Numbered from the stretch's first letter, positions 9,759 to 18,996 are shown. The stretch is 48,022 bases of DNA from Pseudomonadota bacterium (GCA_023423995.1 JAFAEL010000177.1:1-48022), one strand, 5' to 3'. A program made the numbers and translations. The notes: a model not told the origin generated them from the sequence alone.

Positions 9759-10466
9759 TTATGACTGAGCTGTGATGACCCCTTCCGCCTCTGGGTCCTG
9801 CTCCTCTTCGTCCTTCGCGACGAGGGCAGCCGCCATCGGACGCGTGATCCGGCGTCCGCGGCTCAGCGCCTCACGATCCAGAGCCGCGACGATCTCGGCC
9901 GCGCGGGCGAGCGATCGCTCGATATGGGTTGCCAGGTAGTCGACTACGCTCGTGTCCACGACGAGTTGCCGATCTACGAAGTGCTTCACCAGGACCGCCT
10001 TCAACAGCGCATCGTCGGGGGGATGGAGGTCCACCACAGGCGCCAGGCGCAGCCGCGACATCAGATCCGGCGTTCGGAGACCGCAACGCTCGATCGGCTC
10101 GGCGCTGGTCACAAGAACCGACACCTGGCGCTCTCTCGCGATATTCACCAGGTGGAACAGCGCAGCCTCTGCGACGGGCCCGACATCCAAATCTTCGATC
10201 ACCAGAGCAGGAACGCCGTCGGAAGCGGCTGCGATCTCGTCGTCGATCCGTGCCGCAGGCAGGATGGGCGCACCAGAGCGCTGCGCCCAGATGGCGGCGA
10301 GGTGGCTCTTGCCGCTGCCGGCGGGACCGCGCAGGTGCAGGAAGCGGCTCGGCCAGTCGGGCCAGAGCTCAAGGCGCGAATACGCGTCCTCGTTCGAGGG
10401 ACTGACGAGGAAGTCGTCCGGACCGTAACGAGGCTCGACCGGCAGATCGAGAACGAGTTGCCGCAT
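9759..10466 (-). CDS. hdaA: HdaA, DnaA-like regulator of replication initiation
   Basis: A 235-residue AAA+ protein resembling the ATPase core of DnaA but without the DnaA DNA-binding domain IV. It has Walker A GPAGSGKS at 47-54, a Walker B-type strand (ALVIEDLD) and a C-terminal lid. The N-terminus MRQLVLDLP carries a QLxLDLP-like clamp-binding peptide, as in E. coli Hda and Caulobacter HdaA. These proteins act with the sliding clamp to trigger ATP hydrolysis by DnaA and so limit re-initiation. It sits between the AI-2E permease (3-bp gap upstream) and ppk. Confidence 0.9.
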   Translation of the reverse strand: MRQLVLDLPVEPRYGPDDFLVSPSNEDAYSRLELWPDWPSRFLHLRGPAGSGKSHLAAIWAQRSGAPILPAARIDDEIAAASDGVPALVIEDLDVGPVAEAALFHLVNIARERQVSVLVTSAEPIERCGLRTPDLMSRLRLAPVVDLHPPDDALLKAVLVKHFVDRQLVVDTSVVDYLATHIERSLARAAEIVAALDREALSRGRRITRPMAAALVAKDEEEQDPEAEGVITAQS

Positions 10467-10469
10467 TGG

Positions 10470-11591
10470 TCAGACGTCGGCCTTCTTCGTAACGGGCAGT
10501 ATCATGATCTCGGGTGGGGAACCCGGCACGGATGGGGGTTCGCCCATATAGATCGGGCTCGCCTGGTACCGAAGGATGGCGAAGCGGGTGAGGACGCCAA
10601 TGATCGCAGCCATCGGCACCGCCAGAAGCAGGCCAAGGAAGCCGAACAGGGATCCGAACGCGAGAAGGGCGAACATCACCCATACGGGGTGGAGCCCAGC
10701 AGAGGCCCCGACCAGCTTGGGTGACAGGATGTTCCCCTCGATGAATTGTCCGACGAAGAATATGCCGAGTGTGGCGAGAACCATGCTCCAGTCCGGCAGG
10801 AACTGCACGAGCGCGACGCCGACGGAGAGCAGCAGGCCGGTGAGGGAGCCGACATAGGGAATGAAGCTGATCAGGCCCGCGAATAGCCCGATCAAGACGC
10901 CGAAATTCAGACCGAGGAGAGCGAGCCCGGTCGCGTAGAAGACGCCCAGGAAAATGCAGACCGTCGTCTGCCCCCGCACAAACCCAGAGACGGCGCGGTC
11001 CATCTCGCGCGCGAGACGGCGGACCGTCTCCCGATGGCGGGGCGGAACCCACCCATCGATCGTGGCGATCATCCGGTCCCAATCCACTAGAAGGTAGAAG
11101 GCAACGACCGGCGTGACGACAAAGATGGACAGGACGCTGATCACGGCCTGAGAGCCGCTCCAAATGGAGCGCATGAAGGTGGTGACCCAGTTCGCGCCCT
11201 GGCCGAGCAGATCACCGAGCGAGCGCTGGATTTGTCCCAGAGCCTCCTCACCGCCGAACTCGCGGATCAGCGGCCCGCCGTGCTCGGCCATCAAGGCCTG
11301 CAGCCTTGCCACGTAGCCGGGCACCTGCTCGGCGAACTTCACGACCTGCTGCACCGCGAGCGGCACGGCGATGATGAGTACGAGCCCGAGAAGCAGGACG
11401 AAGACGGTCAGGATGAGGATCGTCGCGCCGAGCCGGCCGAGGCCGAGCCGCTGGAGGCGGTCCGCGACAGGATCGAGCAGGTAGGCCAGGGCAGCTCCTG
11501 CGACGAAGGGCAGGAGCACGTCGCGCAGAACGTAAAGTCCCACGAGGAGCAGCACGAAGCCGCCAAGTGGATAAAGAACCTGCCTTTGCAT
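10470..11591 (-). CDS. AI-2E/YdiK-family membrane transporter
   Basis: A 373-residue inner-membrane protein of the AI-2E exporter (PerM/YdiK/TqsA) superfamily. There is a paired hydrophobic start (VLYPLGGFVLLLVGLYVL, then a second helix with the typical AYLLDPVADRL motif), a central amphipathic region (about 110-170), and further helices ending with the family-typical PLIGVLTRF-like segment. I placed the start at the ATG at 11591, right before the first membrane helix; the frame stays open to 12308 but that part overlaps the phosphatidyltransferase and has no family sequence. The substrate is unknown; the family name is historical and does not imply AI-2. It lies in the same leftward unit as hdaA, ppk and ppx. 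Confidence 0.88.
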   Translation of the reverse strand: MQRQVLYPLGGFVLLLVGLYVLRDVLLPFVAGAALAYLLDPVADRLQRLGLGRLGATILILTVFVLLLGLVLIIAVPLAVQQVVKFAEQVPGYVARLQALMAEHGGPLIREFGGEEALGQIQRSLGDLLGQGANWVTTFMRSIWSGSQAVISVLSIFVVTPVVAFYLLVDWDRMIATIDGWVPPRHRETVRRLAREMDRAVSGFVRGQTTVCIFLGVFYATGLALLGLNFGVLIGLFAGLISFIPYVGSLTGLLLSVGVALVQFLPDWSMVLATLGIFFVGQFIEGNILSPKLVGASAGLHPVWVMFALLAFGSLFGFLGLLLAVPMAAIIGVLTRFAILRYQASPIYMGEPPSVPGSPPEIMILPVTKKADV

Positions 11592-11656
11592 CGGCGCGAG
11601 AACCCGGTTTTCCCCTATCAATCTAGCGGGTTTCGTGCCGGCATGCGCAAACGTCT

Positions 11657-12217
11657 TCAGGCTCCCGCCATGTGCCGGAGCCAGCGGCCGAGATAGGCGC
11701 CTCCCGAGATCACCGTCAGCACCGCTACGAGCCACATCCCGGCGGGAACGATCCAGCCGGCCGCGCCCCCGAATGCCATGATGGCGAGTACCAGCCCGGC
11801 GAAGGCGATCTGCGCCGCGGTATTCAACTTGCTGACGAGGAGCGGGCGGATCGGCATCGGCCGCTCCATCAGACGAGACACCAGGATGGCGGCCAGAATC
11901 ATCAGATCGCGCGACACGACGATGATTGCGATCCAGCCAGGCAGGACGCCTACGATCGACAGCGTGACGTAGATCGAGACCAGCAGCGCTTTGTCTGCAA
12001 GCGGATCGATGTAGGCGCCGAACTCGGTGCGCATGTTGAATCGGCGCGCGATGAAGCCATCGACGCCGTCCGAGATTCCCGCGAAGGCGAACAGGGCGAA
12101 AGCCGCCGCCCATTGCCCCTCGTTGATCATGACGACGACGAACGGAACCAGGATGAGCCGGAGGATCGTGATCAGGTTTGGAATGGTCATCTCGACCGGC
12201 TCGGCCTTTCTCGGCAT
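11657..12217 (-). CDS. CDP-alcohol phosphatidyltransferase family protein
   Basis: A 186-residue membrane enzyme with the complete CDP-alcohol phosphotransferase signature DxxDGxxAR...GxxxDxxxD ([12 protein letters not shown] through YIDPLADK, about residues 48-75), flanked by five to six hydrophobic helices. Such enzymes transfer a phosphatidyl group from CDP-diacylglycerol to glycerol-3-phosphate or another alcohol. Size and pattern are closest to PgsA or the small cardiolipin-synthase-like group; the head-group acceptor cannot be read from sequence, so no symbol is given. It is the first gene of the leftward unit, 74 bp from the divergent purM. Confidence 0.85.
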   Translation of the reverse strand: MPRKAEPVEMTIPNLITILRLILVPFVVVMINEGQWAAAFALFAFAGISDGVDGFIARRFNMRTEFGAYIDPLADKALLVSIYVTLSIVGVLPGWIAIIVVSRDLMILAAILVSRLMERPMPIRPLLVSKLNTAAQIAFAGLVLAIMAFGGAAGWIVPAGMWLVAVLTVISGGAYLGRWLRHMAGA

Positions 12218-12291
12218 GGTCTCCCGAGCGTCCGCGCTTGCGTCGGGTTCGCAGGACGCTTACTGCCCGGTTGGCTTCACTCCTAGACCGC

Positions 12292-13368
12292 ATGAGCGAC
12301 CCTGACACCCGGCCGACCGGATCCGGCCTGACCTATGCCCAAGCGGGTGTGGATATCGATGCCGGAAACGCGATGGTTGATTCCATCAAACCGCTCGTCC
12401 GCGCGACGCGGCGGCCGGGCGCCGATGCCGAGATCGGCGGCTTCGGTGGATTGTTCGACCTGAAGGCGGCCGGCTTCACCGACCCGATTCTTGTAGCGGC
12501 GAATGACGGCGTCGGTACCAAGGTGAAGATCGCCATCGAGACGGGGCGGCACGACACCATCGGGATCGACCTTGTCGCCATGTGCGTCAACGACCTCGTC
12601 GTGCAGGGCGCGGAACCGCTGTTCTTCCTGGATTACTACGCGACGGGCCGGCTCGACCCGAAGGCTGGCGTCGACATCGTCAAGGGCATTGCCGAGGGCT
12701 GCCGCCAGGCCGGTTGCGCCCTGATCGGGGGCGAGACGGCCGAGATGCCGGGCCTTTATGCCGAGGCCGATTACGACCTCGCCGGCTTTGCCGTCGGAGC
12801 GGCCGAGCGCGGAGCGCTTCTGCCGCGCGGCGTCGCTGAAGGCGACGCGGTGCTCGGTCTGCCGTCATCCGGCGTTCACTCGAATGGATTCTCCCTCGTG
12901 CGCCGCGTTGTGCAGCACGCAGGTTTGGCGTGGAGCGATCCGGCTCCGTTCCATCAGGGCACGACGCTTGGGGAGGCGCTGCTTGAGCCGACCCGGATCT
13001 ACGTGAAATCGCTGCTCGCCGCCCTGCGGGGGAGCGATGGGATCAAGGCGCTCGCCCATATCACCGGGGGCGGCTTCCCGGACAACATTCCCCGCGTGCT
13101 GCCCGAAGGGCTTGCCGTCGAGCTCGATCTGGATGCCATCGCCCCTCCCCCGGTCTTCGGCTGGCTCGCTGCGGCAGGAAGCATTGCCCAGGCGGAAATG
13201 CTTCGGACCTTCAATTGCGGGGTCGGGATGATCATCGTCGTCGACGCAGCCAAGGCGGACGAGGTGGCCGCCGCCCTCGAAGCGGCAGGTGAGGCGCCGA
13301 TCCGGCTCGGGAATGTCGTCGCAGAGGCGGCGGAGCGTGTCGTCTACAAGGGTAAGCTGACCTTCTGA
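12292..13368 (+). CDS. purM: phosphoribosylformylglycinamidine cyclo-ligase (AIR synthetase)
   Basis: A 358-residue PurM that converts FGAM plus ATP to aminoimidazole ribonucleotide, step 5 of de novo purine synthesis. Family marks are [14 protein letters not shown] near residue 10, the ATP/Mg segment [18 protein letters not shown] near residue 62, GGETAEMPG near residue 147, and [13 protein letters not shown] near residue 258. The ATG at 12292 gives a normal N-terminus; an upstream in-frame extension would run into the divergent gene. purN follows with a one-base overlap (TGATG). Confidence 0.97.
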   Translation: MSDPDTRPTGSGLTYAQAGVDIDAGNAMVDSIKPLVRATRRPGADAEIGGFGGLFDLKAAGFTDPILVAANDGVGTKVKIAIETGRHDTIGIDLVAMCVNDLVVQGAEPLFFLDYYATGRLDPKAGVDIVKGIAEGCRQAGCALIGGETAEMPGLYAEADYDLAGFAVGAAERGALLPRGVAEGDAVLGLPSSGVHSNGFSLVRRVVQHAGLAWSDPAPFHQGTTLGEALLEPTRIYVKSLLAALRGSDGIKALAHITGGGFPDNIPRVLPEGLAVELDLDAIAPPPVFGWLAAAGSIAQAEMLRTFNCGVGMIIVVDAAKADEVAAALEAAGEAPIRLGNVVAEAAERVVYKGKLTF

Positions 13369-14012
13369 TGCACGGCGGCAAGAAGCGCGTCGGAGTCCTC
13401 ATCTCCGGCCGCGGGTCCAACATGGCCTCCCTCATCGAGGCTGCCCAGGCACCGGATTATCCGGCCGAGATCGCGCTCGTGGTCTCGAACCGCCCAGGTG
13501 CCGGCGGGCTCGCGCGAGCCGAGGCGGCCGGCATTCGAACCGCCACGGTCGACCATAAGCTGTTCCCGGACCGCGCATCATTCGACGAAGCTGTCGGCCA
13601 AGCTTTCGTTCAGGCCGGCGTCGACCTGATCTGCCTCGCAGGCTTCATGCGCATTCTCAGCGATGGCTTCGTCGAGCAGTGGACCGGGCGGATGCTGAAC
13701 ATCCATCCGTCGCTCCTGCCTTTGTTCAAAGGGCTTCGCCCCCACCGGCAGGCGCTCGATGCCGGAGTCCGCATTCACGGCTGCAGCGTCCATTTCGTCG
13801 TGCCGGAACTCGATTCCGGGCCGATCGTGGCGCAGGCCGCCGTGCCGGTTCTCCCGGGCGACACGGAGGATGGTCTTGCCGCCCGCGTGCTCGCCGAAGA
13901 GCATCGGCTCTACCCTCTCGGGCTGGAACTCGTTGCCGGGGGGCAAGCCCGCCTGGAAGGCAGCCGCACCGTGTTCGCGTCCGGCAGCCGAACCGCCCTA
14001 GGCCTCACCTGA
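13368..14012 (+). CDS. purN: phosphoribosylglycinamide formyltransferase
   Basis: A 214-residue folate-dependent GAR transformylase (step 3 of purine synthesis). The N-terminal phosphate loop is VGVLISGRGSNMASLI (from about residue 6). The catalytic Asn/His/Asp triad is visible as NIHPSLLPLFKG near residue 110, HGCSVHFV near 137, and the Asp in PELDSGPIVAQ. The usual HTHR after the FKGL is here RPHR, a small difference. It overlaps purM by one base and converges on the molybdopterin oxidoreductase with a 3-bp gap. Confidence 0.95.
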   Translation: MHGGKKRVGVLISGRGSNMASLIEAAQAPDYPAEIALVVSNRPGAGGLARAEAAGIRTATVDHKLFPDRASFDEAVGQAFVQAGVDLICLAGFMRILSDGFVEQWTGRMLNIHPSLLPLFKGLRPHRQALDAGVRIHGCSVHFVVPELDSGPIVAQAAVPVLPGDTEDGLAARVLAEEHRLYPLGLELVAGGQARLEGSRTVFASGSRTALGLT

Positions 14013-14015
14013 CGC

Positions 14016-16166
14016 TCAGGCGAGAGCTGGCTCCGGCGCGGCCGTCGCCGCGTTGTCCAAACCTTCCAGAACCGGGCCGATCCGCTCCAGCGCGACGCGG
14101 TTGTCGTGAAATCCGACGCCGCCATAGGGCGCCACGGGATCTGCCGAGGTGAGCGTGTTGATGCCCCGTCCGTCCGGGAAGAAGTGGTTCGGCCAGATCG
14201 ACTCGGCGATGAGCACCCCGCGGCGCACGCCTTTGAAAATCCTTGCCCGCAGAAGCACGGCTCCGCGATCGTTGACGAGGCGAACCCAGTCGCCGGCCTC
14301 GACTCCAAGGCGCTCCGCGTCGTCAGGGTGAATCATGACCTCCGGCCGTCCGCCCTCTTTCGAGCGCGAAGTCGCCGTCTCGTTGAAGCTCGAATTCAGG
14401 AAGTTGCGCGCCGGGCTCGTCGTCAGCCGGAAAGGGTGGCGCTCCGTTGCGGCCTCGATCGAGGCCCAATGGTCGGGGAACTCGGGCAAATCCTGCCAGG
14501 GTCCCATCGGGCCGTCATTGGCGTTCGGCACCTGCGTCCAGTCTGGGCTGAAGCGAAATTTCCCGTCCGCATAGCCGAAACCGTTCAGATAGTGCGCTTC
14601 CTCGAAGGATGGCTGTACGTCGAGCCAATTATCCTGCGCGAGTTCAGCGAAGGTTCCCCGGCCCGAGGCGGCGAGCATCTGGTCGATCAACTCGCGCGGG
14701 CTCATGTCGAAGCCCGGGTGGGCTGCGCCGACCCGGCGCGCGAGTTCGCCTATGACCTCGTGGTTCGAACGGCACTCGCCCGGCGGATCGACCAGCTTCA
14801 GGCCGAGCTGGATGTGCTGGTGTCCTCCGGCCGTGTAGATGTCGTCGTGCTCCAGGAACATCGTCGCAGGCAGGACGACATCGGCCATCTTCGCCGTCTC
14901 GGTCATCACCTGCTCGTGCACGCAGACGAACAGGTCCTCGCGGGCGAAGCCCTGCTTCACGAGCTCCTGCTCGGGAGCGACGGAGACCGGGTTGGTGTTC
15001 TGGACGAGGAGGGCTGCGACCGGCGGGCCGTTCCTCAAAGCCTCCGGGTCGCCCGTCAGGACGCGCCCGATCTGAACCTGCTGCAGCTGCCGGATCGCCG
15101 GATCGCGGGCGTCCTGGCCCTCGATCAGCATCTTGTTCAGCTTGTAGACGCCTGAGTTCGAATGGAAGGCGCCGCCCCCTTCGACCTGCCATGCACCCGT
15201 GACGGCTGGTATCGACAGGGCGGCGTGCATGTTCACGGCGCCGTTTCGGCTGCGGGAGAACCCATAGCCCAGGCGAAAGAAGCTGGCCTTACGGGTGCCG
15301 ACGATCCGGGCGAAGCTCTCGATCTCGCCGACGCTTACGCCCGTTATGGATGCCGCCCATTCCGGTGTCCGGCTCGAGAGGTGCCGCTCCAGGTCGGCCG
15401 GCCGGTCGGTGTAGCGGGCGAGATAGTCGCGATCGGCCAGGTTCTCGCGAAACAGGACGTGCATGACCGCGCATGCGAGCGCACCATCCGTGCCCGGGCG
15501 CACCAGCAGCGCGAGGTCGCCCTGCTTCATGGTCGGATTGTCGTAGACGTCGACGACAACGATCTTTGCACCGCGTTCCTTCCTGGCGCGCAGCGCATGG
15601 GTCATCACGTTGACCTGCGTGTGGACGGGGTTCGTTCCCCAGATCACGACGCAATCGGCCCGAGCCATCTCGCGCGGATCCGAGCCGGCGAGCTTGCCGG
15701 TGCCGGCGATGTAGCCAGTCCAGGCTGGCGTCGTGCAGATGGTGGAATACTGCCCGGAATAGTTCTTGGCGTGACGCAGGCGGTTGATGCCGTCGCGCAT
15801 CACGTAGCCCATCGTACCGGCATAGTAGTACGGCCACACGGATTCCGAGCCGAGCCGTCGCTCGGCATCGAGAAAGGCGTCTGCCGTGCGGTCCAGCGCC
15901 TCGGCCCACGAGATCCGGCGGAACTGGCCGGAACCCTTCGGCCCGACCCGCAAAAGCGGGTGCATCAGGCGATCGGGGTGATAGAGACGCTCGGAATAGC
16001 GCGCGACCTTCGCGCAGACCACGCCTGCCGTATAGCTGTGATCGGAGGCGCCCCGGATACGGCCAACACTCCGGCCGTCGATCACCTCCACCTCGAGCCC
16101 GCAGGTCGAGGGGCAGTCATGCGGGCAGGTCGAAAGCCTGGTCTCGACGCGAGGAACGAAGTTCAT
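14016..16166 (-). CDS. molybdopterin oxidoreductase, DMSO-reductase family, substrate unknown
   Basis: A 716-residue bis-MGD enzyme. The N-terminal [4Fe-4S] motif is intact (Cys14, Cys18, Cys22, Cys51 in TCPHDCPSTC...GVVCAK). The Mo ligand is probably the Cys in YSTICTTPAW. A C-terminal molydop-binding barrel follows (from about residue 590, with VMIHPDDAERLGVEAGDWVRL). There is no Tat motif, so it should be cytoplasmic. There is no adjacent ferredoxin or membrane subunit, as in stand-alone assimilatory or formate-dehydrogenase-like members. It lies 88 bp downstream of ndk on the same strand. Formate, a thiol/polysulfide or an N-oxide are all possible. Confidence 0.85.
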   Translation of the reverse strand: MNFVPRVETRLSTCPHDCPSTCGLEVEVIDGRSVGRIRGASDHSYTAGVVCAKVARYSERLYHPDRLMHPLLRVGPKGSGQFRRISWAEALDRTADAFLDAERRLGSESVWPYYYAGTMGYVMRDGINRLRHAKNYSGQYSTICTTPAWTGYIAGTGKLAGSDPREMARADCVVIWGTNPVHTQVNVMTHALRARKERGAKIVVVDVYDNPTMKQGDLALLVRPGTDGALACAVMHVLFRENLADRDYLARYTDRPADLERHLSSRTPEWAASITGVSVGEIESFARIVGTRKASFFRLGYGFSRSRNGAVNMHAALSIPAVTGAWQVEGGGAFHSNSGVYKLNKMLIEGQDARDPAIRQLQQVQIGRVLTGDPEALRNGPPVAALLVQNTNPVSVAPEQELVKQGFAREDLFVCVHEQVMTETAKMADVVLPATMFLEHDDIYTAGGHQHIQLGLKLVDPPGECRSNHEVIGELARRVGAAHPGFDMSPRELIDQMLAASGRGTFAELAQDNWLDVQPSFEEAHYLNGFGYADGKFRFSPDWTQVPNANDGPMGPWQDLPEFPDHWASIEAATERHPFRLTTSPARNFLNSSFNETATSRSKEGGRPEVMIHPDDAERLGVEAGDWVRLVNDRGAVLLRARIFKGVRRGVLIAESIWPNHFFPDGRGINTLTSADPVAPYGGVGFHDNRVALERIGPVLEGLDNAATAAPEPALA

Positions 16167-16254
16167 CCATGGCCCGCGCGCGACCCAGCTCTGCTCGGAG
16201 CGGCGGAGGCGGTCGCAGGCCTCCGCACGCTCGACGCGTCAGCGATGCAAGAGT

Positions 16255-16677
16255 TTAGCCGACGATCTCGTTCCCGGAGAAGAACTGCGCGATCTCGATC
16301 TTCGCGTTCTCCGCGCTGTCGGAGCCGTGCACGGTGTTCTCGCCGACCGATTCCGCAAACTTCTTGCGGATCGTCCCCTCGGCCGCGTTGGCCGGGTTCG
16401 TCGCGCCCATCACCTCGCGGTACTTCGCAATCGCGTTCTCGCCCTCGAGAACCTGCACGACGACAGGGGCGGAGGTCATGAACTCGACGAGCTCGCCGAA
16501 GAAGGGGCGCTCGCGATGCACGCCGTAGAACGTCTCGGCCTGGGCCTTCGTCATCTGGATCCGCTTCTGCGCCACGATGCGCAGGCCCGCTTCCTCGATA
16601 ACCGCGTTGACGGCGCCCGTGATGTTGCGGCGCGTCGCATCGGGCTTGAGGATGGAAAAGGTCTGCTCGGTGGCCAT
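16255..16677 (-). CDS. ndk: nucleoside diphosphate kinase
   Basis: A 140-residue NDP kinase that transfers the gamma phosphate between nucleoside tri- and diphosphates through a phosphohistidine. The N-terminus [16 protein letters not shown] is standard. The family active-site segment [20 protein letters not shown] near residue 115 includes the catalytic His in VHGSD. The ATG at 16677 is preferred over a TTG one codon upstream. Confidence 0.97.
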   Translation of the reverse strand: MATEQTFSILKPDATRRNITGAVNAVIEEAGLRIVAQKRIQMTKAQAETFYGVHRERPFFGELVEFMTSAPVVVQVLEGENAIAKYREVMGATNPANAAEGTIRKKFAESVGENTVHGSDSAENAKIEIAQFFSGNEIVG

Positions 16678-16867
16678 CAAAGTCTGTTCCTGAGGGGATG
16701 AAGTGGGGGCTTATAGCATCGGCCCCAGTTGTCTCAACCCGAACTGAAGCGATCTCCGTCTAGGCTCGGCCCGCTCCGTGTCACACAATCTGCAAGATCG
16801 GCGTCGAGCTTACGCGGGGTGCTCGAGCCGGGTGCGACGAAAGGGTTTACAAGACGGGGAGGTTCGC

Positions 16868-17317
16868 ATGCGAGTGGCTTTGGTGGCCGGGGCGACAGCC
16901 TCGTTCCTGTGCGTAGGTGCGGCGATGGCCGAAACCGGGCGGATCACAGGCGTTTGGCTGACGGAAAACGGCGATTCCAAGATACGGATGTCTGCTTGCG
17001 GACGAGCCTATTGCGGCACTGTGATCTGGGCGAAGGTCAACGGGCGCGACGAGAACAACCCCGACCCCGCGCTCCGCAAGCGCTCGATCGTCGGCATGCC
17101 CCTCACAAAGGATATTCGTCCGGCTGGAGACCGGTACGCGGGCTCGATCTACAATCCCGAGAACGGCAAGACCTACAGCATCACCATGCAGGTGAAGGGG
17201 CCGAGCAAGCTCGAGGTCGAGGGATGCGTTTTCGGGTTCCTATGCGGGGGAGAATCCTGGTCGAGGTTGCCCGACGAGACGGCCAGTGCCGATCCGGCTC
17301 CGCCTGTCGAACGCTGA
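16868..17317 (+). CDS. DUF2147 secreted protein, copy 1
   Basis: A 149-residue exported protein: signal peptide about 1-20 (basic start, ALVAGATASFLCVGAAMA, cut before ETG) followed by one DUF2147 domain (GVWLTENGDSKIRM, CGRAYCGTVIW, IYNPENGKTYS, LEVEGCVFGFLCGG). The cysteine spacing suggests disulfides in the periplasm. The function of DUF2147 is unknown; a lipocalin-like small beta-barrel has been suggested for such proteins. The ATG at 16868 is preceded by a clear GGGGAGG ribosome-binding site. The 3' end overlaps the second DUF2147 gene. Confidence 0.85.
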   Translation: MRVALVAGATASFLCVGAAMAETGRITGVWLTENGDSKIRMSACGRAYCGTVIWAKVNGRDENNPDPALRKRSIVGMPLTKDIRPAGDRYAGSIYNPENGKTYSITMQVKGPSKLEVEGCVFGFLCGGESWSRLPDETASADPAPPVER

Positions 17318-17727
17318 GTTCGCGAGCAAAGCGCGCTCTGGTCCATGCCGCCGCGCTGCTCTTCCTCGCCACGGGTGCGAGCGCGCAGGACGTCAGCGGA
17401 ACCTGGCTGACCGAGGGAGGCCGGTCCCGCGTGCGCATCGGGCCATGTGGCCCAGCGCGCTGCGGCACGATCATCTGGACCCAGGCCGAGGTTAAGGACC
17501 TCAACAATCCCGATCCTGCGCGACGCAGCGCGAGCCTCGTCGGGCTGCAGATGATCCGGAACGCCCGCCCCGAGGGCGCCGTCTGGACGGGCGAGCTCTA
17601 CAATCCCATGGACGGCCGCACCTATGCGGGCCGCATGCGGCTCCTCTCCCAGGATCAACTCGAATTATCGGGATGCGTTCTCGCCGGCCTGATCTGCAAG
17701 GCCCAGACCTGGACCCGCATCCGGTAA
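17224..17727 (+). CDS. DUF2147 secreted protein, copy 2 (start uncertain)
   Basis: The same domain as the gene before it, in another frame (GTWLTEGGRSRVRI, CGPARCGTIIW, LYNPMDGRTYAG, LELSGCVLAGLICK). A signal peptide is plain (RALVHAAALLFLATGASA, cut before QDVSG), but there is no ATG, GTG or TTG just in front of it. The nearest in-frame ATGs are at 17242 and 17224, inside copy 1; the one at 17224 has a GAGG-type site before it. That would give a 45-residue n-region, which is too long for a normal signal peptide. A CTG at 17314 overlapping the stop of copy 1 is another option, as is a small indel. It converges on the GST gene with a 2-bp gap. Confidence 0.7.
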   Translation: MRFRVPMRGRILVEVARRDGQCRSGSACRTLSSRAKRALVHAAALLFLATGASAQDVSGTWLTEGGRSRVRIGPCGPARCGTIIWTQAEVKDLNNPDPARRSASLVGLQMIRNARPEGAVWTGELYNPMDGRTYAGRMRLLSQDQLELSGCVLAGLICKAQTWTRIR

Positions 17728-17729
17728 GC

Positions 17730-18434
17730 TCATCTCGCTCTCTGGCCGAAGAGGACGGCGCGCACTGCGGGGTCGTTGATGTTGGTCGTACCCCGGTCCT
17801 CGGCGTTGATCGCAAGCCCACGTTGGACAGCGGGCCGAGCCGCCACCGCGGCTAACCACCGCTGCATGTTGGCGAAGGAGGAGATCTCCTGCCCCTGGCG
17901 CTCCCAAAGCTTGGCCCAGGGAAAGGTGGCCATGTCGGCGATCGAGTAATCGCCGGCCAGGAACTCGCGGTCCGCGAGCCGGCGGTCGAGCACGCCATAG
18001 AGGCGGTTCGTCTCGTTGGTGTAGCGATCGATGGCGTATGGAATTTTTTCGGGAGCATAGATCCGGAAATGGTGGGTCTGGCCCGCCATCGGCCCGAGCC
18101 CCGCCATCTGCCAGAACAGCCACTGCTCAACCTCGACGCGCGCCCGCTCCTCGGCCGGATAGAACTTTCCTGTCTTGCGGCCGAGATATTGGAGGATCGC
18201 ACCCGACTCGAAAACCGAGATCGGCCTGCCGTCCGGACCGTCTGGATCGACGATCGCCGGCATTTTGCCGTTCGGTGAAAGGGCCAGGAATTCCGGCTTG
18301 AACTGATCCCCCTTGCCGATATTCACGGAGTGCACCCGGTAGGGCAGCGCGCACTCCTCGAGCATGATCGAGATCTTCCAGCCGTTCGGTGTCGGCCAGT
18401 AGTAGAGCTCGACAGGGTCCTTCGTCACAGCCGC
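17730..18434 (-). CDS. glutathione S-transferase, YghU/YfcG (nu) type
   Basis: A 234-residue GST with an N-terminal thioredoxin-like domain (PVELYYWPTPNGWKISIMLEE, then LSPNGKMPAIVDP and SVFESGAILQYL, the glutathione gamma-glutamyl site) and an all-helical C-terminal domain. The Thr/Pro-Asn-Gly pattern near the start is that of the bacterial nu class, which acts as disulfide-bond oxidoreductase or peroxidase on glutathione conjugates. The start is set to GTG at 18434, five bases after AGAAGAGG; a TTG at 18479 is an alternative with no ribosome-binding site seen. Cytoplasmic. Confidence 0.9.
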   Translation of the reverse strand, partial: AAVTKDPVELYYWPTPNGWKISIMLEECALPYRVHSVNIGKGDQFKPEFLALSPNGKMPAIVDPDGPDGRPISVFESGAILQYLGRKTGKFYPAEERARVEVEQWLFWQMAGLGPMAGQTHHFRIYAPEKIPYAIDRYTNETNRLYGVLDRRLADREFLAGDYSIADMATFPWAKLWERQGQEISSFANMQRWLAAVAARPAVQRGLAINAEDRGTTNINDPAVRAVLFGQRAR

Positions 18435-18586
18435 CACAAGCGCCTCTTCTGAAATTTCTTGGTCGCCTCTTCTAGGCAAACCGCCAGGAAGTGAAAATTC
18501 TTCCCTCGACTAGGCTGAGGAGCGTTGCAACCGCCCCCACTCGGCATACGATCGTCTCCGGCCGTACCGAGCCAGAGGGAGCGTAG

Positions 18587-18913
18587 ATGCCAAGATCGCA
18601 TGTTGTCGCCGCCGCCGTCCTGGCTCTCGGCACCGTGTTCGGAGCTTTCCCGTCCTTGGCGCAGAGTACCGCAACGGGCGGGACATCCGCCAGCGGCAGG
18701 CAGGCGCAGGAGAGTGGAGCCGAAAAGCCATCCGCAACCAGGGCGGCGCGCACAAGGCGCGAACCTACCGCCAGTCAGATGGCGGCCCGCGAGCGCCAGC
18801 GCAAATGCGGTGTCGAATGGAAGGAAGCGAAGGCCGCGAACAGAACCGGCAGCATGAAGTGGCCGCAGTTCTGGAGCCGCTGCAACGCGAGGCTGAAGGG
18901 GAACTCCGCCTGA
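18587..18913 (+). CDS. small secreted Cys/Trp-rich hypothetical protein
   Basis: 108 residues: signal peptide about 1-25 (VVAAAVLALGTVFGAFPSLA), a low-complexity linker rich in Ser, Gly, Ala and Arg to residue about 60, and a conserved-looking C-terminal module with two Cys and three Trp (KCGVEWKEAKAAN, MKWPQFWSRCNARLKG). This tail is common in exported proteins of Rhizobiales and somewhat resembles PsiF-type repeats; its function is unknown to me. A good ribosome-binding site (AGGGAG) lies before the ATG. It is flanked by the divergent GST and the DUF4345 gene downstream. Confidence 0.75.
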   Translation: MPRSHVVAAAVLALGTVFGAFPSLAQSTATGGTSASGRQAQESGAEKPSATRAARTRREPTASQMAARERQRKCGVEWKEAKAANRTGSMKWPQFWSRCNARLKGNSA

Positions 18914-18996
18914 CCGCCTAGAGTGCTTGGCGGGCCCGCCATCCGGAGATCGAATACCGGGCACGTCCGCCTTTTTCCGGGAGGGGAACGTTGGAA

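Noticed and set aside
15162..16481. A 439-codon plus-strand frame opposite the molybdopterin oxidoreductase and ndk
   Set aside because: Both opposite genes are well supported, and the frame has no recognisable domain.
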